DNA of 64,000 nt from Methanogenium sp. S4BF (GTDB lineage: Archaea > Halobacteriota > Methanomicrobia > Methanomicrobiales > Methanomicrobiaceae), in NCBI RefSeq assembly GCF_029633965.1, contig NZ_CP091277.1, forward strand, positions 124,001-188,000, written 5' to 3'. Below are positions 27,244-36,440 of the stretch, piece by piece (the first letter of the stretch is position 1; the number at the start of each line of letters is the position of its first letter). Below the pieces are notes generated by a model. That model was not told the DNA's origin, did not search any database, and saw only the letters and a program-made list of their open reading frames with translations. The position numbers and the translations under genes were made by a program.

Positions 27244-28529
27244 GGGGTTACGCGGTGACGGTCACGTGGGAAGAGGACTGCTTCCCTGATATTGGGCAGG
27301 TCCAGCATTGTCATGATCAGGCGGTCCATGCCGAGACCCCAGCCTGCATGCGGAGGCATTCCATACCTGAATGGCTGAAGATAGAATGAAAAGCTCTCCG
27401 GTGAAAGGCCCTTTGCTGCAATCTGGGTGGTGAGGAGGTCATGTTCATGAATGCGCTGAGCTCCGCTTGAGAGTTCCATTCTCGGGTGCATCAGGTCAAA
27501 TGCCTTACAGACTGAAGGGTTATCCTCATAGGGCATGGCATAATATGGTTTGATCTCTGTCGGCCAGTCGGTGATGAAGTAGTGTTCTCCCATCTCTTCT
27601 CCGATCGCCCGCTCGGCAGCGGTTGAGAGATCATCTCCATAACTGATGTCCTCTTCAATGGAGAGTGCGGCAATGTCAATTGCCTCGGCATAGGATATGC
27701 GGGGGAACGGAGTTTTTGGGATCGTAAACTCTTTCCCGAGAGCCTCCAGCGCCGGCCCGCATGACTCTGCGACTGATGTATATGCCCGGACAATCACCCG
27801 TTCCAGCAGGTCCATCACATCATGGTGGTCTGCAAAGGATACTTCCACATCGATGGATGTCGCCTCATTGAGATGGCGGGTTGTATTGTGCTCCTCAGCC
27901 CGGAATATCGGGGCTATTTCAAAGACCTTTTCAAACCCTGCAGCCATCATCATCTGTTTGTAGAGCTGCGGGCTCTGGTTCAAAAATGCTTCCTTTTCAA
28001 AATATGCGAGCGGGAAGAGTTCTGTTCCTCCTTCTGTTGCCGCTGCGACGATCTTGGAAGTGGTGATGTTTGTAAACCCTTCTTCATAGAGGAGATTATT
28101 GATCGCGTGGGTAACGGTGCTCCTGATCTGAAAAATTGCAGCAACACGGGGGCGCCGTGCGTCCAGGTAGCGGTTATCGAGGCGTGTGTCAATTTCTGCC
28201 GGGACTTTTTCTGACACATCAAGCGGCAGCGGACTCTCCGCGCGTGAGATGATCTCGAAGTTCTCAGGAATAAGTTCACGACCGCCCGGTGCTTTTTCCG
28301 TAGCTTTGACGATGCCGGTTACGCGGACAACTGACTCACGTGAAGCCTCTTTCGCGGCAGCAAGAACTGCATCCGATGCCTTCTTTTTCACGATTGTGAC
28401 CTGAAGGAATCCTGTTCTGTCACGAAGGATATAGAATGCAAGTCCTCCGAGATCACGCACTTCATTAATCCATCCGATAACAACTGCTCGTTCTGTTTCC
28501 GGTGTTACATCCTTTATTGGTATTCTCAT
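27240..28529 (-). CDS. aspS: Aspartyl-tRNA synthetase (archaeal type)
   Basis: Charges tRNA-Asp, and possibly also tRNA-Asn if the organism uses the amidotransferase route. The 429-residue class IIb enzyme has an N-terminal OB fold (about 1-105, [22 protein letters not shown] read as [12 protein letters not shown]), class II motif 2 [20 protein letters not shown] region, the flipping-loop TEGGTELF, and motif 3 GWGLGMDRL. It lacks the bacterial GAD insertion, as usual for Archaea. The start is the ATG at 28529; a TTG lies 6 bp upstream. Confidence 0.95.
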   Translation of the reverse strand: MRIPIKDVTPETERAVVIGWINEVRDLGGLAFYILRDRTGFLQVTIVKKKASDAVLAAAKEASRESVVRVTGIVKATEKAPGGRELIPENFEIISRAESPLPLDVSEKVPAEIDTRLDNRYLDARRPRVAAIFQIRSTVTHAINNLLYEEGFTNITTSKIVAAATEGGTELFPLAYFEKEAFLNQSPQLYKQMMMAAGFEKVFEIAPIFRAEEHNTTRHLNEATSIDVEVSFADHHDVMDLLERVIVRAYTSVAESCGPALEALGKEFTIPKTPFPRISYAEAIDIAALSIEEDISYGDDLSTAAERAIGEEMGEHYFITDWPTEIKPYYAMPYEDNPSVCKAFDLMHPRMELSSGAQRIHEHDLLTTQIAAKGLSPESFSFYLQPFRYGMPPHAGWGLGMDRLIMTMLDLPNIREAVLFPRDRHRVTP

Positions 28530-28640
28530 GGACAAATCTGGTATACTATCTGCGCTTAAAGAGTAAGTTATTTTTCTCTCAGTGCGATCAGGTGCTATTC
28601 AGCAATACAAAGATTAATCTGCCCTCTATGAAAGAAATCC

Positions 28641-29114
28641 ATGGATAAAGAGATGTTTTCCACAATTCTTGTTGCAACGGATGGTTCTTCCGAATCTTTA
28701 GAAGCAGTACGCGCCGCAGCAGAGGAAGCACTGCGGCATAATGCGGTTCTGCATACGATATGTGTCACAAACCCGGGAGCAGTGCAGTCAATGTTTGTAA
28801 GCCCACAGGCAGATGCTATTGATGTGAATTATGAACTGATCACTGAATTTCTGGCTGAAGAGGCAAAGAGAGCACTTGAAGATGCAGAAAAAGAGGCAGG
28901 GAGCAAGGGTGTCTCCGTGATACCACATCCGGTATGGGGAGATCCCAGAGAAGAGATCCTCCGTTGCGCAGAAGAGATCGGTGCAGACTGTATTATGGTG
29001 GGTTCTACCGGAAAGACGGGTCTTGAGGCACTCCTGCTGGGAAGCGTTAGTTCTGCAGTTGTGACCCATGCACGGACTAATACGATGATTATACGGGGAA
29101 AAAGGAAGGACTAA
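28641..29114 (+). CDS. Universal stress protein (UspA family), first gene of an operon
   Basis: A 157-residue Usp domain. The beta strand TILVATDGSSESLEAV holds the ATP-contacting Asp, and the C-terminal motif MVGSTGKTGLEALLLGSVSSAV matches the GxxGx9Gx(S/T) nucleotide-binding pattern (written here as GSTGKTG...GSVSS). It should therefore bind ATP or AMP. It is followed after 6 bp by the giant HEAT-repeat gene and then an exported protein, suggesting a three-gene operon of stress or surface function. Confidence 0.88.
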   Translation: MDKEMFSTILVATDGSSESLEAVRAAAEEALRHNAVLHTICVTNPGAVQSMFVSPQADAIDVNYELITEFLAEEAKRALEDAEKEAGSKGVSVIPHPVWGDPREEILRCAEEIGADCIMVGSTGKTGLEALLLGSVSSAVVTHARTNTMIIRGKRKD

Positions 29115-29120
29115 CCGGAA

Positions 29121-32100
29121 ATGGGTTTTTTCAGGCGGTCGGCACCCACTCTTGAACAATGCATTGAAAAGCGTGAATATGAGTGTATTGTTCGTTTTTA
29201 CCTGAAAGGGATGGGTGATGATGCCGCAGCAGCCATGAGTGCTCTTCTGTTTTTCAGTGAGAATGACCCGCGGGCTGTAGCTGATGTGCTCGGCGGTCTG
29301 AATGATCGTGAAATGATGGATGTGGCACGGGCCATCGTCCAGTCCGGGGGGCCGGACCATCCTGCTGTTCTTGCACTGGCCAGATATGCAGGGGCTGAAG
29401 CAGGCCGCTCACTTGGCCGTGCTGTCATGCGCTGTGGAGAGGATGCATTTGACATTCTGGTGAACCGTACTGGTGACGAAGATCAGGATGTACGGCTTGG
29501 GGCAATTAGTCTGCTTGGATGTATCGGGAAATCCGGAATTCCTGTCCTGAAAAAGATTGTATATCACGCAGAAGGGGAAGAACAGCGCACAGCAGCCAAA
29601 TGCCTGCGCCGTCTTGAATGGATTCCGGAAAAACCGGATGATAAACCGATGTTTTTCTTTTTGTGCGATGAGTGGGATGAGCTTATCCGGCTTAAAGAAC
29701 GTGCGCTTCCTCTTTTGTTTTCTCTGGTAAAAAAGGACGATCCTATTCTCAGACAGCAGGTGATACATGCGATGGGGGAGACCGGTGACAAAAGGGTTGT
29801 GCCTGTTATTCTTCCGTATCTCGATGACAGCGCTCCGGAAGTCCGCATTGCAGCACTTACTGCATTAGTACGCTATGACACCCCTGAAACCGAACGGTGT
29901 CTTGTCAGTGCTCTGAATCATACCGATTCACAGATCCGTATTGATGCGGCGCATGCACTGAAACGTAAAGGGTGGAGCCCCCGGCAGCATGGGGATCAAA
30001 TCCGGTATACAATCGCCGGTGGGAACTGGGATGCAGTGAAGGGGTTTGGTGGAATGATCATCCCTGATCTCATCCGGATTGTGCGTACAGGAGATAATGA
30101 GTGGGTGGGGGCAGTACATGCCCTGACTGAAATGGGTCCGGCTGCAGCACGTGAACTGGAGGCGATTCTGCCATCACTACCGGCATCGCAGCAAAAGGAG
30201 ATTATCAGGATCTTCAAAAAATCTGAAGAAAAAAATCGTGTCAGAAGAGAAAATATTCAGAAATTATATCATTCCGAAGGGGATGAGCAGCGCATAGCGG
30301 CCAGATGCCTGCAGGATCTTGGATGGACTCCGGAAAAACCTGAGGATAAACCGATGTTTTTCTTTTTGTGTGGTGACTGGAAGGGGCTTATCGGGATGAA
30401 GGACCGTGCTCTTCCTCTTCTGTTTTCTTTGATAAAGAAGGACGATCCTGCTCTCAGACGGCAGGTGATACAGGCGATGGGGGAGATCGACGATAAAAGA
30501 GTTGTGCCCGCAATTCTGCCGTATATGGAGGATTCTGATCCGGATATCCGTATTGCAGCATTCACCGCAATGATGCGCTATGACACTCCTGAGACGGAAC
30601 GGAGTCTTGTGAGTGCCCTGAACCATGCGGATTCCCAGATTCGTATTGATGCGGCGCATGCACTGAAACGAAAAGGGTGGAGCCCCCGGAATCATGGAGA
30701 TCAAATCCGGTATACGATTGCAGGCGGGAACTGGGATGGAATTATCCAGTTCGGTGACCCGGTTATCCCGGTTCTTATCCATATTGTGCGAACCGGAGAC
30801 AACGAATGGCCGGTTGCAGTACATGCTCTGGCAGAATTGGGTCCTGCTGCAGTACGTGAACTGGAAGTGATTTTACCGTCACTCCCGCCGTCACGTCAAA
30901 AGGAGATTATCGGTATCTTCAAAAAATCTGAAGAAAAAAATCGTCTGAGAAGAGAAAATATTGAAAAATTCTATCATTCTGAAGGTGCTGAACAGCGTAA
31001 AGCAGCCGGATGTCTGCAGGGCCTTGGATGGACTCCGGAGAAATCGGAGGATAAAGCGATGTTTTTCTTTTTGTGCGATGAGTGGGATGAGCTTATCAGG
31101 CTTAAGGAACGTGCGCTCCCTCTTCTGTTTTCTTTGATAAAGAAGGACGATCCTGCTCTCAGGCGGCGTGTGATAAAGGCGATGGGGGAGATCGGTGATA
31201 AAAGGGTTATACCTGTAATTCTGCCGTATATGGAGGATTGTGATCCGAATGTGCGTATTTCAGCACTTCATGCTCTTATCTGCTACGACACCCCTGAGAC
31301 GGAACGGTGTCTTGTGGGCGCTCTGAACCATGCGGATTCACAGATCCGTATTGATGCGGCGCATGCACTGAAACGAAAAGGGTGGACCCCCCGGACACAG
31401 GGTGAACAGATCCGGTATGCAATCGCCAGCGGAAACTGGGGTGCAGTTATCCGACTTGGTGATCCGGTCATCCCGGATCTCATCCGGATTGTACGTTCGG
31501 AAGATAATGAATGGATGGGCGCAGTATATGCTCTGGCAGGACTGGGTCCTGATGCGGCACAGAAACTGGAGGCAGTTCTGCCTTCTCTTCCCGAAACGCA
31601 GCAGAAAAATATTATCGGTGTCTTCAGGAAATCGGCAGAGAAACATCGACTGAAACGTGAAAATCTTCAAAAAGAGCAGGAAAGAAAGAAGCTTGAGGAA
31701 GGGGAAAAGAAGAATTCTGAGGCGAATCAACCCAAAGGGCCCACAGATGACGAGATCCGGGAGACCCAGAAACGGGTCATTGAAGGGTTTAAGTGGTTGA
31801 GGCTCCAGAAGGTTGCAACCGAACAGATCTATGCAATCATCAGTGAAGGAGTAAAGGTTCATAATATCTCCTTTGAAATGGCGGTTGCAGCACTTTCCTC
31901 CAAAGACGAAGCTATTCGTGCTGCGGCAGTAGATGTGCTCTCCATGAAAGGGGAGCGTGCTTATCCGTATATTTTGAAGGCTGCCTATGATAAGAGTCAG
32001 ATAGTGCGGACAGCAGTTGCGGATGCTATCGGATTTACCGCCCAGACAGGGATGATGAAGGTTCTTTCCCATCTTTCGAAGGACCCATCGGTTGATGTAC

Positions 32101-33281
32101 GTCTTGCGGTAGTCAGGGCTCTTCAGATGATGAATAACGAGCGTGCATTTCCATTCATCATTAATCTCTTCTCTGATGAGGATGCGGGGGTACGTGATGC
32201 TGCTGCGCATGCAGCGGCGACATATGGGCAGTTTGGTCTTCCTGTTCTTCTTCGGTCACTTCAGGTGCAGGATTCAGAGATCCGTATTTCTGCGGCAGCG
32301 GCACTGGGGGAGATCTGTGATGTCCGATCCCTGCCGTTCCTGTTGCCTCACCTTGAAGAGCCTGATCGACGGGTGAGAGATGCCATACGGGCAGCAATTG
32401 TGCAACATGACTATCGGGCTATTGAACCACTGCAGGAGTTCATTGAGCAAGCCGCAGGTGAAGCAAAGAATGCTGCTCTTCTGGCGCTGTATGAGATTAA
32501 TCCGGTTCTTGCAGGAGATATCGGTGCTGACAGCCGTATTTTCGAAGAGGCGCATGGAGCAGGTGAAAGTATCAGTGATGTCGCTGCCTCTCCTGTCCGA
32601 TCCATATTTTCACGGAAGAAAACAGGTTTTTCTGCCGGAGTTGGGGCAAAGGCGGCAGATGCAGAATCTGCATCTTCTTCAGATTCAGCCGGTGTTCAAT
32701 CCGGGGGTAAGTCTGAATCGCAGGATGTCTGTGTTGATTCGCGCACCTGTGAAGAGCTGGTACTTCGCATTGAAGGTGGTGAAGATTCACTCTCCTCTGC
32801 TCTTCTCGTAGATCTCTATGATGAGAAGAGCAGTCTGAAATCTGACCTGATGTCTGCAATGCGGGGAAGTGACAGGGAATTTGCGATGCATGCTGCAACC
32901 CTCCTTTCAAAGATCGGCTGGTCCCCTGCCGGAAGCGCGGAAGAGACACTCTTTTTGCTTGCGAGTGGAAGAACAGCAGACCTGAAGAAGGGTGGGGAGA
33001 CTACAGCACGTATTCTCTCCGCAATGGTGAGCTCGATGCCTCCTTCTGTGCAGAATACGATTGTGGATGTTCTCTCCGGTATCGGGGGCCGAGAGGGAAT
33101 TGTTGGTCTGGCTCAGATCGTATCCGGTGAATCAGGTGCAATTTCCGATGCGGCTGCAGAAATGCTTGCAGAGATGGATTCGGATGTTGTGCCTTTCATT
33201 CGTGAAGCCGCAATGTCACAGGAGGGTGCCCGTAAGAAACGGCTCCTGAAAATTATCCGGATAATTGAGGAAGGTAAATAG
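29121..33281 (+). CDS. Giant HEAT-repeat protein with triplicated 235-residue unit
   Basis: A 1386-residue, signal-less, presumably cytosolic protein made almost wholly of HEAT/PBS-lyase-type helical repeats, which usually act as protein-binding scaffolds. After an N-terminal region (1-147), three consecutive 235-residue units are nearly identical, each containing KPMFFFLC or KAMFFFLC, RALPLLFSL, AALNHxDSQIRIDAAHALKRKGW-type and QIRYxIA segments. A charged linker (about 855-880) leads to a second HEAT array (about 905-1145), a Ser-rich acidic linker and a third short array at the C-terminus. No catalytic motif is seen. Only 6 bp follow the uspA stop. The function is unknown. Confidence 0.85.
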   Translation: MGFFRRSAPTLEQCIEKREYECIVRFYLKGMGDDAAAAMSALLFFSENDPRAVADVLGGLNDREMMDVARAIVQSGGPDHPAVLALARYAGAEAGRSLGRAVMRCGEDAFDILVNRTGDEDQDVRLGAISLLGCIGKSGIPVLKKIVYHAEGEEQRTAAKCLRRLEWIPEKPDDKPMFFFLCDEWDELIRLKERALPLLFSLVKKDDPILRQQVIHAMGETGDKRVVPVILPYLDDSAPEVRIAALTALVRYDTPETERCLVSALNHTDSQIRIDAAHALKRKGWSPRQHGDQIRYTIAGGNWDAVKGFGGMIIPDLIRIVRTGDNEWVGAVHALTEMGPAAARELEAILPSLPASQQKEIIRIFKKSEEKNRVRRENIQKLYHSEGDEQRIAARCLQDLGWTPEKPEDKPMFFFLCGDWKGLIGMKDRALPLLFSLIKKDDPALRRQVIQAMGEIDDKRVVPAILPYMEDSDPDIRIAAFTAMMRYDTPETERSLVSALNHADSQIRIDAAHALKRKGWSPRNHGDQIRYTIAGGNWDGIIQFGDPVIPVLIHIVRTGDNEWPVAVHALAELGPAAVRELEVILPSLPPSRQKEIIGIFKKSEEKNRLRRENIEKFYHSEGAEQRKAAGCLQGLGWTPEKSEDKAMFFFLCDEWDELIRLKERALPLLFSLIKKDDPALRRRVIKAMGEIGDKRVIPVILPYMEDCDPNVRISALHALICYDTPETERCLVGALNHADSQIRIDAAHALKRKGWTPRTQGEQIRYAIASGNWGAVIRLGDPVIPDLIRIVRSEDNEWMGAVYALAGLGPDAAQKLEAVLPSLPETQQKNIIGVFRKSAEKHRLKRENLQKEQERKKLEEGEKKNSEANQPKGPTDDEIRETQKRVIEGFKWLRLQKVATEQIYAIISEGVKVHNISFEMAVAALSSKDEAIRAAAVDVLSMKGERAYPYILKAAYDKSQIVRTAVADAIGFTAQTGMMKVLSHLSKDPSVDVRLAVVRALQMMNNERAFPFIINLFSDEDAGVRDAAAHAAATYGQFGLPVLLRSLQVQDSEIRISAAAALGEICDVRSLPFLLPHLEEPDRRVRDAIRAAIVQHDYRAIEPLQEFIEQAAGEAKNAALLALYEINPVLAGDIGADSRIFEEAHGAGESISDVAASPVRSIFSRKKTGFSAGVGAKAADAESASSSDSAGVQSGGKSESQDVCVDSRTCEELVLRIEGGEDSLSSALLVDLYDEKSSLKSDLMSAMRGSDREFAMHAATLLSKIGWSPAGSAEETLFLLASGRTADLKKGGETTARILSAMVSSMPPSVQNTIVDVLSGIGGREGIVGLAQIVSGESGAISDAAAEMLAEMDSDVVPFIREAAMSQEGARKKRLLKIIRIIEEGK
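29562..31676 (+). repeat. Three tandem 705-bp coding repeats
   Basis: The unit borders, set at the Tyr codon of YH(A/S)EG, fall at 29562, 30267 and 30972, exactly 705 bp apart, so units run 29562-30266, 30267-30971 and 30972-31676. Long stretches agree at DNA level as well as protein level, for example around KPMFFFLC and DSQIRIDAAHALKRKGW. The equal length and high similarity imply recent duplication or gene conversion. Confidence 0.9.
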
Positions 33282-33291
33282 GGTGGATAAA

Positions 33292-34524
33292 ATGACCGGA
33301 TATAAACGGATAACCTCCGGTGAACTGGCTCGTACAGGCATGGTTTTGATTGCAATCTGGTTTTGTATTCTGCCAGTCTGTGCTTTTACGGTTACTTCCG
33401 GTCCGTCTGTTGTACCGGATGGGCATGCAGTAATCGGAGAGGCGGTGACCGCTGATATTGAGATAATATACGACGTTTCGTCGATGAATGAGTTCATTAC
33501 GGTATATACTGATATGGGGTCTGACTCGTGGGATGCTGTCATAATTGCCGATGGGCGTGAGATGCCTATTGGTACCAGGAGTGGCCGGTATCTGACAGTG
33601 ACAGGCTTTGAACTCTATAATCCCGGGGCGTCGGTAACGAAACTGCAGGTTCACCTTGAAGGGGTTGTGCCCGAGTACCTGGCGGGTTCCGGTGATGCAG
33701 AAGTGCTCTCTCTTGAACACATTGCTGGTGATGGTGTTACTGTTCTCGATTCTGTATCTGAGAGGATCTCCCTCATTGACCTTGCGGCAGTGAATGGCAT
33801 GCGGACAGAAACGGAAAATGATCTCATCCGGTTTGAAGAACAAATTAATCGTGCATACAATGAAGGAAGCGATACATCAGCAGCAGAAGAGGTTGCTGCC
33901 GATGCCCGTGATCTGATAGAGGCCTCCCTTCAGATGGACCTGCATAATGCCTATACTGCCCTTTCTGAAGCAAAGTATCTCCTCAGTGTTGGAAGGACGA
34001 CACTGACTGACTCGGTCACTCAGGATTTTTTTCAGAATACAGAGGGAATGATCTCAGCGATTGAGCCGGCGATAGCAGAGTACAGGGGTGCCGGCGGTGC
34101 TGATAAACAGGGAGTCCTTGTCGTCCTCTCCTACCGGGACAATGCTGAAATGCTCCTAATACTTGCCCATGATCGTGATTCTGCCGGAGATGATGAGGGT
34201 GCACAGCGGTATGCAGAGGATGCGTATGCGAAGGCCGGTGATGCGATGGCATACCTTGCGGGCATGTACACCGAAGCAGGGCTGACAATGGGAGGGTACA
34301 CGCCTGGTGCAGGAACCCCTCCGCCTTCTTCGGAAGTGTCTGCCACGACTCCTGCTCAGGTGATATCACTGCCTTATGCCATGGATCCGGGAGTGGATGA
34401 AAGTGTGGGGGATATTGACATCGAAGGAACCCTGACATTTTTCCAGGTAGTCCTTGACGGAATCCTGGGAATGGCTGAATTTGTCCGGAATGTCATGGAC
34501 GCATTCTCTGAGATTGGGAATTAA
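33292..34524 (+). CDS. Exported protein of unknown function
   Basis: A 410-residue protein with a signal peptide: basic GYKR, then a hydrophobic GMVLIAIWFCILPVCA at about residues 17-32. The mature part begins FTVTSGPSVVPDG and includes a beta-rich domain (to about 170), a helical acidic region (about 175-330) with Glu/Asp- and Ala-rich helices such as NRAYNEGSDTSAAEE, and a Pro/Ser/Thr linker before a C-terminal amphipathic helix. The N-terminal TSGP style resembles the surface protein at 59386-60642. Start ATG 33292 has GGTGG upstream; it lies 10 bp after the HEAT gene. I do not recognise a family. Confidence 0.7.
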   Translation: MTGYKRITSGELARTGMVLIAIWFCILPVCAFTVTSGPSVVPDGHAVIGEAVTADIEIIYDVSSMNEFITVYTDMGSDSWDAVIIADGREMPIGTRSGRYLTVTGFELYNPGASVTKLQVHLEGVVPEYLAGSGDAEVLSLEHIAGDGVTVLDSVSERISLIDLAAVNGMRTETENDLIRFEEQINRAYNEGSDTSAAEEVAADARDLIEASLQMDLHNAYTALSEAKYLLSVGRTTLTDSVTQDFFQNTEGMISAIEPAIAEYRGAGGADKQGVLVVLSYRDNAEMLLILAHDRDSAGDDEGAQRYAEDAYAKAGDAMAYLAGMYTEAGLTMGGYTPGAGTPPPSSEVSATTPAQVISLPYAMDPGVDESVGDIDIEGTLTFFQVVLDGILGMAEFVRNVMDAFSEIGN

Positions 34525-34539
34525 TCATACCTGACAATT

Positions 34540-35439
34540 TTACCGGTTACTCTCTTTTTTCAACCCTTCTGCGAGGGCCATGATGTCCCATGCAAGTGAT
34601 TCACGCCTGGTGCGTGAATCCATCCGTGTGTCAACGTGGAGGGCATTATCAAAGGGCAGGGGGTCACGGGTATCCATCAGATACAAATCGGTGAACTGAT
34701 CGTAAACCGGGCATTCAGCCCTGCTTTCCGGAGCGTATGTCTTTGCCCCACGTGTCCTACTTCGTTCACCGGTAAACGGGACAAAGGAGATTACGGGAAC
34801 GTTCCCGAGTGTTTCCGGTATTCCTGCACACATCAGTACTGGCATGATGCCTGTGACCGGCCTTCCGGGACCGATGATCACGATGTCACTGTTTCGGATT
34901 GCTTCAATGGATTCCATGGATGCGTGAGGTGTCGTGCCTGACGGAGCATGGACAGCACATGCATGCGTGTCGTCATCATATGTGGTCCTGTACCGGGCAA
35001 GCGAAATCCGCCCGGACGGGGTGGTGACAGACCACTCCCCTATATCATCGGTGGTGGGCAGTATCTGTGCCATAATACCATGAGCGTGGGTGATGGAGTT
35101 TGTCGCATCTGTCAGGCGTTCTTCTTTCAGCCTCTGCGCGCGGTAAATATGCAGGGCACGCTCCTGGTCTCCCACGGCTCGTGATTCTTCTGTGCCGAGT
35201 CGTCTGAGGGCACGGTGTGTTGTGCAGGTATCGCCCTGAATGCCATGCCATGTTCTGGTGTTAAGGATGCCTGCAAAGAGAAATATCAGGGTGTCAAGAT
35301 CGGGAATGGAACACCCGCATGGCGACTCTTGTGCATATGCGGGTGTTGCAATGACCGTAATTTCTGAATCATCCATGAATGAACGAAACCCTGCGATGAG
35401 GCGGGCTGATTCGCTTCCGCCTGAGATGAAGGTGATCAT
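34540..35439 (-). CDS. Divergent CofD paralogue
   Basis: A 299-residue relative of 2-phospho-L-lactate transferase, alignable over its length with the cofD two genes upstream: ITFISGGSESARLI against ITFLSGGTGTPKLM, PDLDTLIFLFAGILN against PDIDTVMYLFAGLLD, IIGPGRPVTGIMPVL against IIGPSNPVTSISPIL, and RDPLPFDNALHVDTRM against RDPKPIEGAIRLDTLM. The conserved Asp of the DIDT motif is kept. The Gly-rich GGTGTPK loop is altered to GGSESAR, and NTAEDMW to TPAYAQES, so substrate or activity has probably changed. It is last in a three-gene operon, ATGA overlap with the membrane protein. Its function is unknown. Confidence 0.8.
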   Translation of the reverse strand: MITFISGGSESARLIAGFRSFMDDSEITVIATPAYAQESPCGCSIPDLDTLIFLFAGILNTRTWHGIQGDTCTTHRALRRLGTEESRAVGDQERALHIYRAQRLKEERLTDATNSITHAHGIMAQILPTTDDIGEWSVTTPSGRISLARYRTTYDDDTHACAVHAPSGTTPHASMESIEAIRNSDIVIIGPGRPVTGIMPVLMCAGIPETLGNVPVISFVPFTGERSRTRGAKTYAPESRAECPVYDQFTDLYLMDTRDPLPFDNALHVDTRMDSRTRRESLAWDIMALAEGLKKESNR

Positions 35440-36440
35440 GCTTCTTCCGTATCCTCCCCTGCCTTTGGTGACGACGGGTCTCTCAGAAGGGAATATCTCT
35501 CATCGAAATCACCAACAACATAGAGTGAATAGGTGCGCAAAAACGTCACGAATGGCACACTTGCCATCAGTCCGCAGAAGGTTACTACGGCAAAATATAG
35601 CGCAAAAAGAAGGGCTATGGCAGGAAGGGAGATGTTTTGGGGCCCGCCTGCCGCGATAAGGATCCCCATCAGGGGGATGCCTGCTCCAATTCCCACTCCA
35701 ATCATCACAACGGAGAGGATGATGCTGACACAGACGGAGAGGATGAGTTTCATGACCGTATACAGTGCCGCCTCCGTTTTTTCCGCACTGAAAAGATGCA
35801 GGCATCGGCGCCATCCTTCAATGATGCCGCATCGGTCGACGTTCATGATGGGGACAACAAAATCCGTTGTCAGCATCAGGATAATGAGATAGGGGATCAT
35901 GAGGATGAGCATCAGTACAATAAATATCAGGATTCTTCCTGCAATTGCCGTATCAGCACTAAGTGTTCCCATAAGCGGAGCAAACAGGAGATATGCGAGA
36001 ACCAGACAGATGCCAAAAAAGAGACCCGAAAGGATGAAAAGGAACGCGAAGTAATGAATGCCGGGACGGGTACTTTCACGGAAGTATGTCCGTATGTGAA
36101 TGTCTCCTGCTCCAAGTGCCTTGATAAAGATGAACTGGAATATTCCGTTTAAAAGAAGATAGACTAGGCCGATGCAGAGCAGAACTCCTGCGATGAGCAG
36201 CAGGAGAGATAGGAGGGCATCCGTGTTCTGCGGGAACAGAGAACTGATGTACTGACCATCACCGAGTTCTTCCGGAGAGATGGAGCCGGTTGAAAACTGC
36301 ACTCCTCCGGCTGCCCCCCCGGCAAACAGGGCTATAAGTGCCAGACGAAGCCATATTCCGATGTCAAATGGAATAAGGATGGATTTTGTCATTGCAACGG
36401 CCCGGTCAATCTCCCGAAACGCGTAGTGGTCCTGTGTCAT
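35436..36440 (-). CDS. Polytopic membrane protein between two cofD genes
   Basis: A 334-residue integral membrane protein with about six hydrophobic segments: WLRLALIALFAGGAAGG, LLSLLLLIAGVLLCIGLVYLL (two helices' worth), FAFLFILSGLFFGICLVLAYLL, ILIFIVLMLILMIPYLIIL, ILSVCVSIILSVVMIGVGIG and ALLFALYFAVVTFCGLMA. The layout suggests the DUF7544/DUF4013-like archaeal membrane families, which have no known function; this is tentative. It overlaps cofD at its start and the cofD paralogue at its end, each by ATGA, so the three are coupled. It might couple the divergent CofD-like protein to the membrane. Confidence 0.75.
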   Translation of the reverse strand: MTQDHYAFREIDRAVAMTKSILIPFDIGIWLRLALIALFAGGAAGGVQFSTGSISPEELGDGQYISSLFPQNTDALLSLLLLIAGVLLCIGLVYLLLNGIFQFIFIKALGAGDIHIRTYFRESTRPGIHYFAFLFILSGLFFGICLVLAYLLFAPLMGTLSADTAIAGRILIFIVLMLILMIPYLIILMLTTDFVVPIMNVDRCGIIEGWRRCLHLFSAEKTEAALYTVMKLILSVCVSIILSVVMIGVGIGAGIPLMGILIAAGGPQNISLPAIALLFALYFAVVTFCGLMASVPFVTFLRTYSLYVVGDFDERYSLLRDPSSPKAGEDTEEA

